Below are positions 8,643 to 16,653 of a DNA stretch of 64,000 nucleotides, piece by piece. Position numbers and translations under genes: made by a program. The DNA comes from Nocardiopsis coralli (GTDB taxonomy: Bacteria; Actinomycetota; Actinomycetes; Streptosporangiales; Streptosporangiaceae), in NCBI RefSeq assembly GCF_014892575.1, contig NZ_JADBGI010000001.1, positions 62,001 through 126,000 on the forward strand, given 5' to 3'. The notes under the pieces are model-generated. The model had not been told where the DNA came from, ran no database searches, and saw only the letters and a list, made by a program, of their open reading frames with translations. Position 1 is the stretch's first letter, and each line of letters begins with the position of its first letter.

Positions 8643-9893
8643 CTACCAGGTCACGGGCAGCTCGTGGATGCCGTAGATGACCGCGTCGTGCTTGAAGGGA
8701 ACCTGTTCCACGTCGATGGCGGAGCGCAGGGTGGGGATGCGGCGGAACAGGGTCGGGTAGATGACCTGGAGTTCCATCCGGGCCAAGGGCTGACCGACGC
8801 AGTGGTGGGTCCCGGCGCCGAAGGCCAGGTGCGGCCGGGCGTTGCGTGTGATGTCGAAGGTGTCGGGGTCGGGGAACGCCCGGGGGTCGCGGTTGGCGAG
8901 CTCGCTGAGCAGGATGACGCCTTCGCCCGCCCGGATGGTCCGGCCCGCGATCTCGATGTCCTCCAGCGCTGTCCGGCGCCGCCCCAGGTGCACGATCGAC
9001 AGGTACCGGAGCAGCTCCTCGACGGCGCCGGCGACCACCTCCGGGTCCTGGGTGTCGCGCACGGTGGCGAGCTGTCGGGGGTGCTCCAGCAGGAGGAGCG
9101 TGCCCAGGGAGATCATGTTGGCCGTGGTCTCGTGCCCGCCCAGGAGCAGGAGCACCCCCATCGCGGTCGCATCTCCGCGGGTGATCTCTCCGTTCTCCAC
9201 GCGCTCACCGAGCGTGGAGAGCAGGTCGTCGCCGGGCTCGGCGATCTTCTTGCCGAGCAGGGTGTCGAGGTACTCGGTGAGGGCAGCGTGCGCCTTGCCC
9301 CGGGCTTCGGCGCCGGCGGTCGCGGAGACGATCGCCTTGCTGTTGGTCTGGAAGAACTGGTGGTCCTCGTAGGGCACCCCGAGCATTTCGGAGATGACCA
9401 GTGAGGGGATGGGCAGTGCCAGGGCTTCGACGAGGTCCGCGGGTCGGGGGCCCTCCAGCATGGCGTCGATGAAGTCGTCCGTCATCCTCTGCACGACGGG
9501 ACGCAGCGCCTCGATCCGTTTGACGGTGAAGGCCCCGCTGACCATGCGGCGCAGGCGTGCGTGTTCAGGGTCGTCCATGCCGACGAAGCTCATCCCGCCT
9601 CCCCCCTTGCGCACCTTCCGGGGGTCGACGGGGCTGGGGAAACCCGGGTGGGAGAAGTCGGCGCTGAGGCGACGGTCGGCGAGCAGGGTCCTCTGTTCCG
9701 CGTGGCTGGTCACCACCCACGGGGTGCTGTCGCCCCAGGACCGGACCCTGGTGAGGGGGCCGAGTCCGGAGAGCGCCTGCATGTCGGGCGAGACCCCGAA
9801 GGGGCAGGCGGCCGAGCGGGGGTCGGGGAATTCGGGGGTGGCGGCGGAGGCGGTGGCCCCGCTCCCCGCCTCCTGGTCGACGTCGGTCCTCAT
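8643..9893 (-). CDS. Cytochrome P450 (bacterial class, CYP105-like)
   Basis: A 416-residue soluble P450 of usual bacterial length. Visible motifs: I-helix GGHETT (oxygen activation), EELLR (ExxR), and the haem loop FGAGTHHCVGQPLAR with the thiolate Cys at about residue 365. It would hydroxylate a small hydrophobic substrate using ferredoxin and ferredoxin reductase, neither of which is encoded nearby. The gene precedes a TetR regulator in the same orientation, and a 7-bp inverted repeat lies upstream of the start. Substrate unknown; proximity to isoprenoid catabolism genes is suggestive only. Confidence 0.93.
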   Translation of the reverse strand: MRTDVDQEAGSGATASAATPEFPDPRSAACPFGVSPDMQALSGLGPLTRVRSWGDSTPWVVTSHAEQRTLLADRRLSADFSHPGFPSPVDPRKVRKGGGGMSFVGMDDPEHARLRRMVSGAFTVKRIEALRPVVQRMTDDFIDAMLEGPRPADLVEALALPIPSLVISEMLGVPYEDHQFFQTNSKAIVSATAGAEARGKAHAALTEYLDTLLGKKIAEPGDDLLSTLGERVENGEITRGDATAMGVLLLLGGHETTANMISLGTLLLLEHPRQLATVRDTQDPEVVAGAVEELLRYLSIVHLGRRRTALEDIEIAGRTIRAGEGVILLSELANRDPRAFPDPDTFDITRNARPHLAFGAGTHHCVGQPLARMELQVIYPTLFRRIPTLRSAIDVEQVPFKHDAVIYGIHELPVTW

Positions 9894-9970
9894 GGCACCT
9901 GTCCCCCTTCTGTACGGCTCGCCGGGACAGGCCGTGCCCCGCAGGGGCAGTGAATACCCTGTGAGCGAAT

Positions 9971-9990
9971 TAAGTCAAGCGCATGACTTA
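9971..9990. promoter_or_regulatory. Inverted repeat upstream of the P450 gene
   Basis: TAAGTCA (9971-9977) and TGACTTA (9984-9990), 7-bp arms with a 6-bp spacer, lie about 80 bp upstream of the P450 start. The size fits a TetR-type operator, for which the downstream TetR protein is the obvious candidate. Confidence 0.45.
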
Positions 9991-10062
9991 GTTTCGCGGC
10001 ATCGCTGCCACTGCGGACCCGTGACCTTCCGACGGCGGCCGAGGAACGGGCCCGGCCCCTGG

Positions 10063-10965
10063 TCAGGGCTGGTGCAAGGCCTGGCGAACGTGCCCGGCCA
10101 GGAGCGAGTACACGTGCGCGGTGACGTCCGGGCTGCGGTCCATGATGTCGTAGCCGTGGTCCACACCGGGCACGTCATGGTGTTCGCGCAACACCCCGGC
10201 CCCCTCGAGAGCGCGGGCGTAACGCACGGCCTCGTCGCGCAGCGCGTCGAACTCGGCCGTGACCACGACCGCCGGAGCCAGCCCGCCGAGGTTCTCGGAG
10301 TTGGGTCCCCACGCCGGGGAGACCAGCGGGTTCTTGCGTGTGGCGGCGTCCGGGGCGTAACTGAGGCCGAACACCCGATTCATCCAGGGCGGCGGCACCT
10401 TGCTGTGCTCCCCGCCCGGCTTCCGACCCATGGGCGTGACCATGTCGAGCACCGGATAGTGCAGGACCTGCAAGGCCAGTGCGGGACCGCCCTCGTCCCG
10501 GGACATGCGGGCGACCGCGGCGCTCAACGAACCGCCCGCGCTCTGCCCGCCGATGCTCAGACGGGACCCGTCCCATTCCCGGGCCGGATCGGCCGCCCAC
10601 GCGGCGACGTCGTGGACCTGCTCCAGCGACACGGGGAACGGGTACTGCGGGGCGGTGTCGTAGTCGACGTTGAGCACGACCACGTCGGCGTGGGTCATCA
10701 GGTACCGGCACCAGGCGTCGTCCTGTCGCGGGTGGCGGATCACGAAACCGCCACCGTGCACGTTGACGTGCACCGGTGTGGACGCGGTCGCGCCGGACGG
10801 CCGGTAGACGGTGACGCGCACGGGGCCGTGGCGGGTGGGCACGGTGACGTCGTGGACGTCGGCGGGCAGGTCCGAGAACGTGCGCTTGGACGCGGGCGCG
10901 TGGCGGCTGAGCGAGCTCATCACGCGGCCGGTGGCCCGAGCGGCGATCTTGTACAGGTTGGGCAT
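10063..10965 (-). CDS. Alpha/beta hydrolase, hormone-sensitive-lipase-type esterase
   Basis: A 300-residue hydrolase with the HSL oxyanion motif HGGG (residues 70-73), nucleophile elbow GQSAGG (Ser at 142), the acid in TAEFDALRDEA and the histidine in GVDHGYDIM. It would cleave short-chain carboxylic esters in the cytosol; no signal peptide is seen. The start is uncertain: the frame stays open far upstream, but homology begins near MPNLYKIAARATG, and no strong ribosome site marks this ATG. An in-frame ATG at 10998 would add 11 residues. Confidence 0.85.
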   Translation of the reverse strand: MPNLYKIAARATGRVMSSLSRHAPASKRTFSDLPADVHDVTVPTRHGPVRVTVYRPSGATASTPVHVNVHGGGFVIRHPRQDDAWCRYLMTHADVVVLNVDYDTAPQYPFPVSLEQVHDVAAWAADPAREWDGSRLSIGGQSAGGSLSAAVARMSRDEGGPALALQVLHYPVLDMVTPMGRKPGGEHSKVPPPWMNRVFGLSYAPDAATRKNPLVSPAWGPNSENLGGLAPAVVVTAEFDALRDEAVRYARALEGAGVLREHHDVPGVDHGYDIMDRSPDVTAHVYSLLAGHVRQALHQP

Positions 10966-11049
10966 GGGACCATTGTGGAACCACGTCCGGGCGGGCATCC
11001 AGCGGGTTCGACGCCGGGCCGAAGCGCCTCGGTACGACCGGGGTGCAGA

Positions 11050-11200
11050 TCCGCCGTTCTCCACCCAGTAGGGCGCGCGTTCGTCGGCCTTGACCTCCAT
11101 GACCGCGTACGTCGGGTTGATGATGCAGCGGCTCTGGGATTCCACGCGCAGGTCGAAATCGCGGTCGCGACCGCGCACGCGGCACGCCTGCCCGGTGAGA
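11050..11200 (-). pseudogene. Possible remnant of a VTC-type polyphosphate polymerase domain
   Basis: Upstream of the esterase start, in the same open frame, a stretch reading RDFDLRVESQ ... NPTYAVMEVKADERAPYWV resembles the C-terminal part of VTC/polyphosphate-polymerase-type domains, where an EVK motif precedes a short 'R-P-W' segment. No start, no N-terminal part and no ribosome site accompany it. It is most likely a gene fragment; alternatively it is chance coding potential in GC-rich DNA. The rest of 10966-11504 shows no gene. Confidence 0.25.
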
Positions 11201-11504
11201 GACACACCGCAGGCCGCGTCCGACGTGGGGCATGCTTCCCCCATCTCGCGTGGCCCTGCCGCCCGCCCGGCCCTGGCCGCCCGTGCACGGGCGGCGGCGC
11301 TCGCGCGCGCGTCGAGCGCAGCCCGCCGGCGCCGCGTACGACCGACCCTGGTCGAGCACATGTTTGGCGCCGGCGCCACGAGGCTAGTGGGACCCCACAT
11401 GCGCTCTCGGCGGCCCGCACGGGGGCGGGTGCCGCCGAGAACCCTGCCGGTCGGCCCGGGTGGCTCGTGCTCCATCCGTGGGCCGACCGCGCCCGGAGGT
11501 ACCG

Positions 11505-11984
11505 ATGGGCGAACAACGGCGCAGCCGCAACCCTTTCAACGGACTCGTGGACGTGATCAGTGAAATGAACCGGATGGCCGACCGATCCCACGGAGTGGAC
11601 ACCAGACATCAGGAGAAGGCGCATACACACGCCAACGCCTGGACCCCGGCCGTGGACATCGCCGCCGTGGGCGATCAACTGGTGATCTGTGCGGACCTGG
11701 CCGGGGTGAAGGAGGACGACCTCGACATCACCTACAGCCCTCCGGAGCTGACCATCGCTGGGCAGCGGCGCACAGACCTCGGTCAGAACCAGCAGGCGGT
11801 CCACCACACCCGGGAGCTGAGTCGGGGCCGATTCCGCCGCACCTTCACCCTGCCCCAGGGGATCAGCCGCGAGGACGTGGACCTGACCCTGGCCGAAGGG
11901 CTCCTGACCATCACGGTGAACGGCTACGGCCAAGCAGGCGACCGGCGTCGGCTCGCCGTCAACAGTCGGCGACCGCGCACCTGA
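11505..11984 (+). CDS. Small heat-shock protein, Hsp20/alpha-crystallin family
   Basis: A 159-residue protein. The alpha-crystallin domain spans about residues 48-138, from the early beta strands (WTPAVDIAAVGDQLVI) to the conserved strand region EGLLTITV that replaces the usual A-x-x-x-n-GvL-t motif. It would act as an ATP-independent cytosolic holdase. ATG 11505 has a strong GGAGGT nearby, better than the GTG 45 bp upstream. It is probably in one unit with the DUF2267 gene 132 bp downstream, and both are commonly linked with stress genes. No HAIR/HspR-type operator is evident. Confidence 0.88.
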   Translation: MGEQRRSRNPFNGLVDVISEMNRMADRSHGVDTRHQEKAHTHANAWTPAVDIAAVGDQLVICADLAGVKEDDLDITYSPPELTIAGQRRTDLGQNQQAVHHTRELSRGRFRRTFTLPQGISREDVDLTLAEGLLTITVNGYGQAGDRRRLAVNSRRPRT

Positions 11985-12116
11985 GACACACCACTCACGA
12001 GCCGCAGGCGTCCGCGTCCTGCCCGCAGAGTGTCGGCCCTGTCCATCCGTGCAGCAGCCAGGGCCATGCCGCAGGAGGCCCGGACCACAACGACCGACCT
12101 CGAAAGAGAGGAACAA

Positions 12117-12494
12117 GTGCAGTACCACGAGTTCATCGCCCAGGTCAGCCAAGACCCGTCCATCACCGACAACGAGCACGCCGAGGCAGCCATCACCGCG
12201 ACTCTGCAGGTCCTGGGCCGGCGCCTGGCCGGCGGGGAGCCGTCGGACCTGGCTGCTCAGCTGCCGGTCGGCTTCAAAGACCTGTTGGCGGAGCACACCG
12301 GTGCGGCCGAGGCCTTCGACGTGGATGAGTTCCTGCGCCGTATCGCCCAGCGCGAGGGCCGTGGCTGCGGCCCCGAACAGGCACGCGAGCACGCCAGGGC
12401 CGTAATGGGCACGATCGCAGGTTCCATCAGCGCCGGCGAGGTCAACAACCTTCGCTCGCAACTGCCGGCCGGATACGCGTTTCTGCTGGACTGA
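12117..12494 (+). CDS. DUF2267-family protein
   Basis: A 125-residue protein made of two similar helical halves (EAAITATLQVLGRRLAGGE-type and AVMGTIAGSISAGE-type), each ending in a LP-x-G-[FY]-x-x-LL motif (LPVGFKDLL, LPAGYAFLL). This is the DUF2267 repeat, function unknown, often found beside Hsp20 genes as here. GTG 12117 is chosen because AGAGAGGAAC lies just upstream; the longer open frame has no domain before it. Confidence 0.8.
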   Translation: MQYHEFIAQVSQDPSITDNEHAEAAITATLQVLGRRLAGGEPSDLAAQLPVGFKDLLAEHTGAAEAFDVDEFLRRIAQREGRGCGPEQAREHARAVMGTIAGSISAGEVNNLRSQLPAGYAFLLD

Positions 12495-13038
12495 AGGCTC
12501 ACGGCAGGGCCCGGGAGAGGGAACCACACGAAGGGCGGTGGGGCACGGGCAGACCTGTTCCGGGCACCCTCAGGAGGCCCCGGGCCTGCGGTACGGGGCA
12601 CGTCGGCGTCGGCACCCGTGGCCGCCGGTGTCCCGATGCGTGCACTTGTGTGAGGTCAGGGACGATAGTCCCACCCTCGCAGGGGACTTCGCCCCCTCTT
12701 GGCCACAGGGGGTGATGACCCCTTACACTCAGCGATCAAACATGCTGGAATCCTGCTGTGCCCACCGGTAGCGACCCGAGGCACAGCGGACCGCCCCCGT
12801 GTACAGGGGGAGGCCATGGACGGTCCGCACGGGGCCGGCGCCCGCTTCGTGCTTGGTGGGGCGTCGGCCCCTTTCCCCGAACGGGGGTCGGTGCCCGTGC
12901 CACTGACGCCGACGCCGAAACCGACCCTCTCAGGACCGATCGCCGCTGCCGGTGCGCGACGCACGCACCCCCGGCGCCCTCGACACGCTCGGCCCCGGCC
13001 GACCATTCGCGGGCAGGCGCGCTCGCGCCCGCGTCGAG
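12495..13038. other. Non-coding stretch upstream of a truncated transporter
   Basis: About 540 bp without a supportable gene. Open frames here read as GC-rich shadow sequence. It probably includes the degraded or deleted 5' half of the transporter gene that follows. Confidence 0.4.
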
Positions 13039-13479
13039 GTCGCGTTCGGGTATCCCCTCTACTTCATGCTCCGCCGCCGCTTCCGGGTCGATACGCCGTC
13101 AGCGCTCATGCTCGAGGTCGCGGTACTCGTCCCCGCCAGTGCGGTGTTCGTACTGCGCCCGGAGCCGTTCTGGGCCTTCCTCGACCATCCCGAGAACTGG
13201 CTCGGGGCGGGGCTGCTCGGCTTGCTGACAGCGGCCGGTTTCACCGCTCACACCATCGCGCAGCGCTCCTTGCCTATGAGCCTGTTCGGCCTACTGGCCC
13301 ACCTGGAACCGATCTTGCTGGTCGTGGCCTCGGTTCTGGTCCTCGGAGAATCCCTGGGCCCGGACGATGCCCTCACCTACGGCGCGATCGCGCCGGCGAT
13401 CATGGTGCTCGTGTTCGAGGGCCTACGCACGCACCGTGTTTCGCGGCTGAAGCCTTCCGGACCACCCGCGGGAGTGTGA
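13039..13479 (+). pseudogene. 5'-truncated RarD-like EamA/DMT-family permease
   Basis: The sequence from about FGYPLYFMLRRRFRVD to the stop at 13479 matches the C-terminal half of RarD-type EamA permeases: TM segments near LMLEVAVLVPASAVFVL, GLLGLLTAAGFTAHTIA, LFGLLAHLEPILLVVASVLVLGE and YGAIAPAIMVLVF. The N-terminal five helices are missing and the frame upstream reads as unrelated Arg/Pro/Gly-rich sequence, so the gene is broken. It ends only 82 bp from the mobile-element boundary, but the deletion lies on the far side, so insertion of the element did not directly cause it. Confidence 0.65.
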
Positions 13480-13513
13480 CGCCGCCGGCGGTCACCCCAC
13501 CTGGGCCGCAGAA

Positions 13514-13539
13514 AAGGGCCCACCGGACGGTGGACCCTT
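13514..13539 (-). terminator. Intrinsic terminator of the tRNA-Pro locus
   Basis: Read on the minus strand, AAGGGTCCACCG and CGGTGGGCCCTT form a 12-bp stem (one mismatch) with a 2-nt loop, followed by TTTTC. It lies 22 bp beyond the 3' end of the tRNA-Pro fragment, where the terminator of the original tRNA gene would be. This marks the left side as chromosomal flank. Confidence 0.7.
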
Positions 13540-13560
13540 CGATGACCTGCTGTTTCTGTG

Positions 13561-13602
13561 TCGGGACGGCGGGATTTGAACCCACGACCCCTTGACCCCC
13601 AG
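13561..13602 (-). other. 3' half of tRNA-Pro(GGG): attachment-site core at the left end of the mobile element
   Basis: Read on the minus strand, the segment starts in the anticodon loop (CTGGGGG, anticodon GGG), continues TCAAGG through the T arm (GTGGGTTCAAATCCCGC) and ends with CGTCCCGA at the discriminator. Upstream of the anticodon loop the sequence stops matching a tRNA, so no 5' half is present. Site-specific elements that enter the 3' end of a tRNA leave such a duplicated core at the distal end while the intact tRNA is rebuilt at the other end. The orientation puts the element to the right of this site and the chromosome to the left. The intact copy is not in the window. Confidence 0.8.
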
Positions 13603-14077
13603 GCAAGGTGAGCCCGGCCGGGAGAGGTCGAGAAGGGTCACTCAGGAACATGAACACCCTGGCCAGAGCACATCGTCTGGCCAGCAGAGGACGGGAACGG
13701 TCGTAGAGGGGCGCCCGCGGGCGCCCCTCTTTCAACCCCACCTCTACCCCACCAGGCTGGCCCCTCCAGATCCGAGCAGCAGAGCCCTCGACCGATGCAG
13801 GGACCCGCGTTCCGAACCTCGCCTGAACCGCAGCTGTCCCCAGGCACGGACCCTCCGGATGGGCCGCAGCGATGCGCAAAGTCGCGGCCGATCGAGGAGA
13901 CAGCCACGAAATACCTCTTGGCAAGAACCATCGCACATGGAATCTGCGTACGCATATGCGGGGCCTTGCGTGAGCAACAAACACACGTTCATACGCACTT
14001 GTGCAAGGTGCTCATGTACTGCCAATCAAAGATGACTTCATGACTCTTCACCTTTCCAAGAAAGGGGTTGAGTCGAG
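13603..14077. other. Left end of the mobile element, no supportable gene
   Basis: About 475 bp between the att core and the first element gene. It holds a strong hairpin (13705-13730), the perfect palindrome TGCGTACGCA at 13945-13954 and a related TACGCAC at 13992-13998. Base composition falls after about 13900. No integrase or excisionase gene lies at this end. A plus-strand 147-codon frame here lacks any recognisable feature and is not called. Confidence 0.5.
13705..13730 (+). terminator. Perfect 26-bp palindrome, terminator-like
   Basis: AGAGGGGCGCCCG (13705-13717) and its exact complement (13718-13730) form a 13-bp stem with TT following on the plus strand. It may insulate element genes from the chromosomal side. 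Confidence 0.5.
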
Positions 14078-14776
14078 ATGAACACCCCGATCACCGTTGC
14101 CCGCAGTGCCTTCGAGACTCTGACGACGCATCACGGCCCGACCGTGTTGGAGATATCGGCGCTGGATGGCAGGCGAAACATCGGTCTGAATTGGCTGGCA
14201 CAACGGATCCCGCACCTGGAGCAGGGCCTCTCCGACAAAGTGTGGCAGGCGGTGATCGAACGCGTGCGAAGCGAGGAACCGGATTGGGTGACGGTGGGAG
14301 TAGGTCTGGCCTCGAAACCACTGTGGTCTGTGGTCAACAGGGTCGGCCGCGGGCGCCCCTTCAGTGAGCGCCGCGAGGAGTTGGAAGCCGAGCTTGTAGC
14401 ATCCTGGATCACCCAGCTCCATGAGGTGGACACGAGCAGTACAAACCTGTTGGATCACATGTGGGCAGACGCTTTTAAAGCTGGACAGCGGTGGCGCTAC
14501 CGTACAGGGCGTGACTTTTATCAGCTCACCGGGATCACGAGCGGCGCAGCTCACGCACCTGTAGGCGGGAGCCCAGAGATCGCCCTTGCCGAAGCAGTGG
14601 AGGCGACTTCGATGACTTCTACCGACGCCGAGCTGATTTCGGCCACACGAATCGGAGGGCGTTCCCTTCGAGAGACCGCGCGACAACTTCAGCTGCCTTA
14701 CAGCACAGCCAAACGCCGGCGGCGGAAGGCCGAGAACACCATCTCCGAACTGCTGACACAGGAGACCCGCAGCTGA
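14078..14776 (+). CDS. Sigma-70 region-4-like helix-turn-helix protein (element regulator A)
   Basis: A 232-residue protein whose C-terminal 60 residues resemble sigma region 4: TDAELISATRIGGRSLRETA followed by QLQLPYSTAKRRRRKAENTI, i.e. an HTH with a basic end. The N-terminal part does not show a clear region 2, so it is more likely a DNA-binding regulator derived from a sigma factor than a full sigma factor. It shares architecture and the Tyr-x-Thr-Ala-[KR]-R-R-R motif with the protein at 15946-16653, and both genes have TACGCA-type palindromes upstream. It is the first gene of the element and probably controls conjugation or excision; the role is inferred. Confidence 0.6.
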   Translation: MNTPITVARSAFETLTTHHGPTVLEISALDGRRNIGLNWLAQRIPHLEQGLSDKVWQAVIERVRSEEPDWVTVGVGLASKPLWSVVNRVGRGRPFSERREELEAELVASWITQLHEVDTSSTNLLDHMWADAFKAGQRWRYRTGRDFYQLTGITSGAAHAPVGGSPEIALAEAVEATSMTSTDAELISATRIGGRSLRETARQLQLPYSTAKRRRRKAENTISELLTQETRS

Positions 14777-14867
14777 CCCTCAGCCTCGAGCAGCAGGCCA
14801 CGACCGCCTTTTCGGTCAAGGCTCGGACGTGGCCATGCCCGCAGTCAGGCGGTCACGGCGGGCCACC

Positions 14868-15692
14868 TCACTGCTCGGCGCGGTAGGAGCGCGTTCCACG
14901 GCAGGCACGCGGCAGGCACCCCGGCACCGGTCCTTCCTGTTCCGGGGAGATGTCGGCACCGCCCAAGGGGCGGCACGAATGGTGGAGGTAACCGGTATCA
15001 GCGAGTGGCATGCCGGTCGCTGCCGTCTCGGTGGTGTGGTGCCGCACCGCCGTATCGAGGGCAACGGCTTCGCGCCAGGCGTCGGGGTCGGTTTCGCGCA
15101 GTTCGGCCCAGTCGGCGTCGGAGCGCTCCGGACAGCCCAAGCACGCCAAGCCTCGGGTGCCGATGCCGTGGTGGTGGTTGAACCACACGCAGTCCCGGTC
15201 GCGCCAGCCCAGGTCGAAGAGCGGGTAGTTCAGACGCAACAAGCGGGGCCACGCGTGTTGCGGGGGCACGCGTGATGCGTACTCGGCGCCCAGACCCAGG
15301 ACCACGTCCACCCGCCCGTGCTCCTGCTGGTCGACCCATGTGCGCAGGTGGTCGGTCAGAGCCAACAACTGGGTGCCGGAGCAGGCGTTGGGCAGGCGTC
15401 CCGTGGTGCCGTAGCGGTCGAGGGTGAAGAGCGGCAGCGGACTCGGGCTCTGGCTCCAGGCGCGTTCGGCGATGTCGGTGGCGTCGGCTCGGATGAGTTC
15501 GGCGCCGGCCTGCTGGCACAGCGTGTGGACGTGCTTGAGGTAGCGCTCGGTCGAGGCGGGGTAGAGGCCGGTGTCGGCGTAGAGGACGTGGTCAATCGGG
15601 TCCAGTACGTGGTGGGCGGCCAGCAGGAGCACGGTGGTGGCTCCGGGGCTGCCGTCCAGGAGCAGGACGCGTTCCGTTCGGTGTGTGGGCAT
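14868..15692 (-). CDS. PAPS-reductase-like (adenine nucleotide alpha-hydrolase fold) protein with a degenerate PP-loop
   Basis: A 274-residue protein of the type found on actinobacterial plasmids and phages. The N-terminus LLLDGSPGATTVLLLA takes the place of the SGGKDS PP-motif, so the pyrophosphate loop is altered (DGSPGAT). YADTGLYPAST follows, as in PAPS reductases, where an acidic and a Thr residue hold the nucleotide. Later features include RLPNACSGTQ, RLNYPLFDLGW and a Cys pair in GLACLGCPERS. Members of this superfamily activate substrates through adenylation or act as sulfonucleotide reductases. It stands alone on the minus strand between two regulator genes. A role in DNA modification or nucleotide chemistry is possible but not shown. 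Confidence 0.65.
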   Translation of the reverse strand: MPTHRTERVLLLDGSPGATTVLLLAAHHVLDPIDHVLYADTGLYPASTERYLKHVHTLCQQAGAELIRADATDIAERAWSQSPSPLPLFTLDRYGTTGRLPNACSGTQLLALTDHLRTWVDQQEHGRVDVVLGLGAEYASRVPPQHAWPRLLRLNYPLFDLGWRDRDCVWFNHHHGIGTRGLACLGCPERSDADWAELRETDPDAWREAVALDTAVRHHTTETAATGMPLADTGYLHHSCRPLGGADISPEQEGPVPGCLPRACRGTRSYRAEQ

Positions 15693-15723
15693 GGGTGTGG
15701 TCGTCGATCTCGGTCATCGAACG

Positions 15724-15769
15724 CCTCACCCCTCCAGGGGAACGGGAAGGCGTTTTGCGCTCACCCCGG
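15724..15769 (+). repeat. 46-bp inverted-repeat element, copy A
   Basis: This starts with CCTCACCCCTCCAGGGGAAC and ends with GTTTTGCGCTCACCCCGG. An inverted copy at 16646-16690 matches 42 of 46 positions (three substitutions and one indel). Each copy contains the small palindrome CCCCT-CC-AGGGG. Copy A lies upstream of the regulator gene at 15946 and copy B overlaps that gene's stop codon, so the pair brackets it. Confidence 0.75.
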
Positions 15770-15776
15770 ATTGGAT

Positions 15777-15803
15777 GCGTACGCACAACCCGAGTGCGTA
15801 CGC
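15777..15803. promoter_or_regulatory. Inverted repeat GCGTACGCAC-n7-GTGCGTACGC; candidate operator
   Basis: Perfect 10-bp arms (15777-15786 and 15794-15803), 143 bp upstream of the regulator start at 15946. A looser GTGCGT-n11-ACGCAC pair follows at 15839-15861. The same TGCGTACGCA core occurs upstream of the paralogous regulator at 14078 (13945-13954), which suggests a shared or cross-regulating binding protein. Confidence 0.55.
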
Positions 15804-15945
15804 CAGACGGTCTCCCGGCGATTCGCGAGGCCGCCGGCGTGCGTGCGTTCCCGGTACGCACCGGGTGCGCAGGCGATCAGCGTGCTCATGTTCTGCGCAG
15901 GGCGTGTGTCGTGCTGGGAGCTCCCCGATGCGTAAGGGAGCGATC

Positions 15946-16653
15946 ATGACGACTGCACCGTTCGACTGGAATGCCCCGTTCGCCTCCATCGACTACGCCT
16001 TTGAGCTGCTCATGAGCGGCCCCGGCCAGCCGGTCCTGACCTCGGCCGGGGGCGAGCTCACGGCCGGGCAGGTGGTGAGGGCCTTGCGCCGGTCTTCTCC
16101 CGAGACCACTGATGCTGTGTGGCGGTGCGTGCTGATGCAGGTGCGTTCGGGCCATGCGGCATGGACGGTGGTGGCCGCTGTCGCGATGGCGCCGCGGATG
16201 ATCGCGGCCAGCCGCCGATACGCGCAGATGCCCGGGCACGAGAGCGCCGACATCGACGCCGAACTGCTCGCATGCCTGCTCGAGCAGTTCCACACCCTCG
16301 ACACAGGCCAAGAGCACATCGGTCAGCGGTTGTGGCAAGCGCTGGCCAACACTGCATGCCGCCATGCCTACCGCAGGCGTGCCGAGGTGGACCAGGTGGC
16401 CCGGGCACTGCCGGATCCAGCGTCCTGCCCTACGGGCCGGGGCCCGGTCACGGTGCTGGCCGAGGCGGTGGCCGTCGGCCTGGTCACCGAGGAGCAGTCG
16501 GAGCTGGTCGCCCGCACCCGGTTGGAAGGCACGAGCCTCAAGCGCGTGGCCAACCAGATGGGACTGTCCTACATGACCGCTCGGCGGCGCCGGGTCGCTG
16601 CGGAGGACGCCCTGGCCGGGGCCCTGGTCACGGCCGAGTTCGAGACCGGGTGA
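15946..16653 (+). CDS. Sigma-70 region-4-like helix-turn-helix protein (element regulator B)
   Basis: A 235-residue paralogue of the protein at 14078. The C-terminal HTH reads SLKRVANQMGLSYMTARRRRVAAEDAL, aligning with SLRETARQLQLPYSTAKRRRRKAENTI. The N-terminal region (FDWNAPFASIDYAFELLM and RQRLWQALANTACRHAYRR-like helices) is helical without a clear sigma region 2. AAGGGAG precedes ATG 15946. The gene lies between the two arms of a 46-bp inverted repeat and directly upstream of the conjugation operon, so it is the best candidate for its regulator. Confidence 0.6.
   Translation: MTTAPFDWNAPFASIDYAFELLMSGPGQPVLTSAGGELTAGQVVRALRRSSPETTDAVWRCVLMQVRSGHAAWTVVAAVAMAPRMIAASRRYAQMPGHESADIDAELLACLLEQFHTLDTGQEHIGQRLWQALANTACRHAYRRRAEVDQVARALPDPASCPTGRGPVTVLAEAVAVGLVTEEQSELVARTRLEGTSLKRVANQMGLSYMTARRRRVAAEDALAGALVTAEFETG

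Noticed and set aside
10920-12527. 535-codon minus-strand open frame across the Hsp20 and DUF2267 genes
   Set aside because: Overlaps two recognisable plus-strand genes, has no start signal and reads as Arg/Pro/Gly-rich shadow.
13592-14035. 147-codon plus-strand frame at the left end of the element
   Set aside because: Begins inside the tRNA fragment, runs through a 26-bp palindrome and shows no domain or ribosome site.
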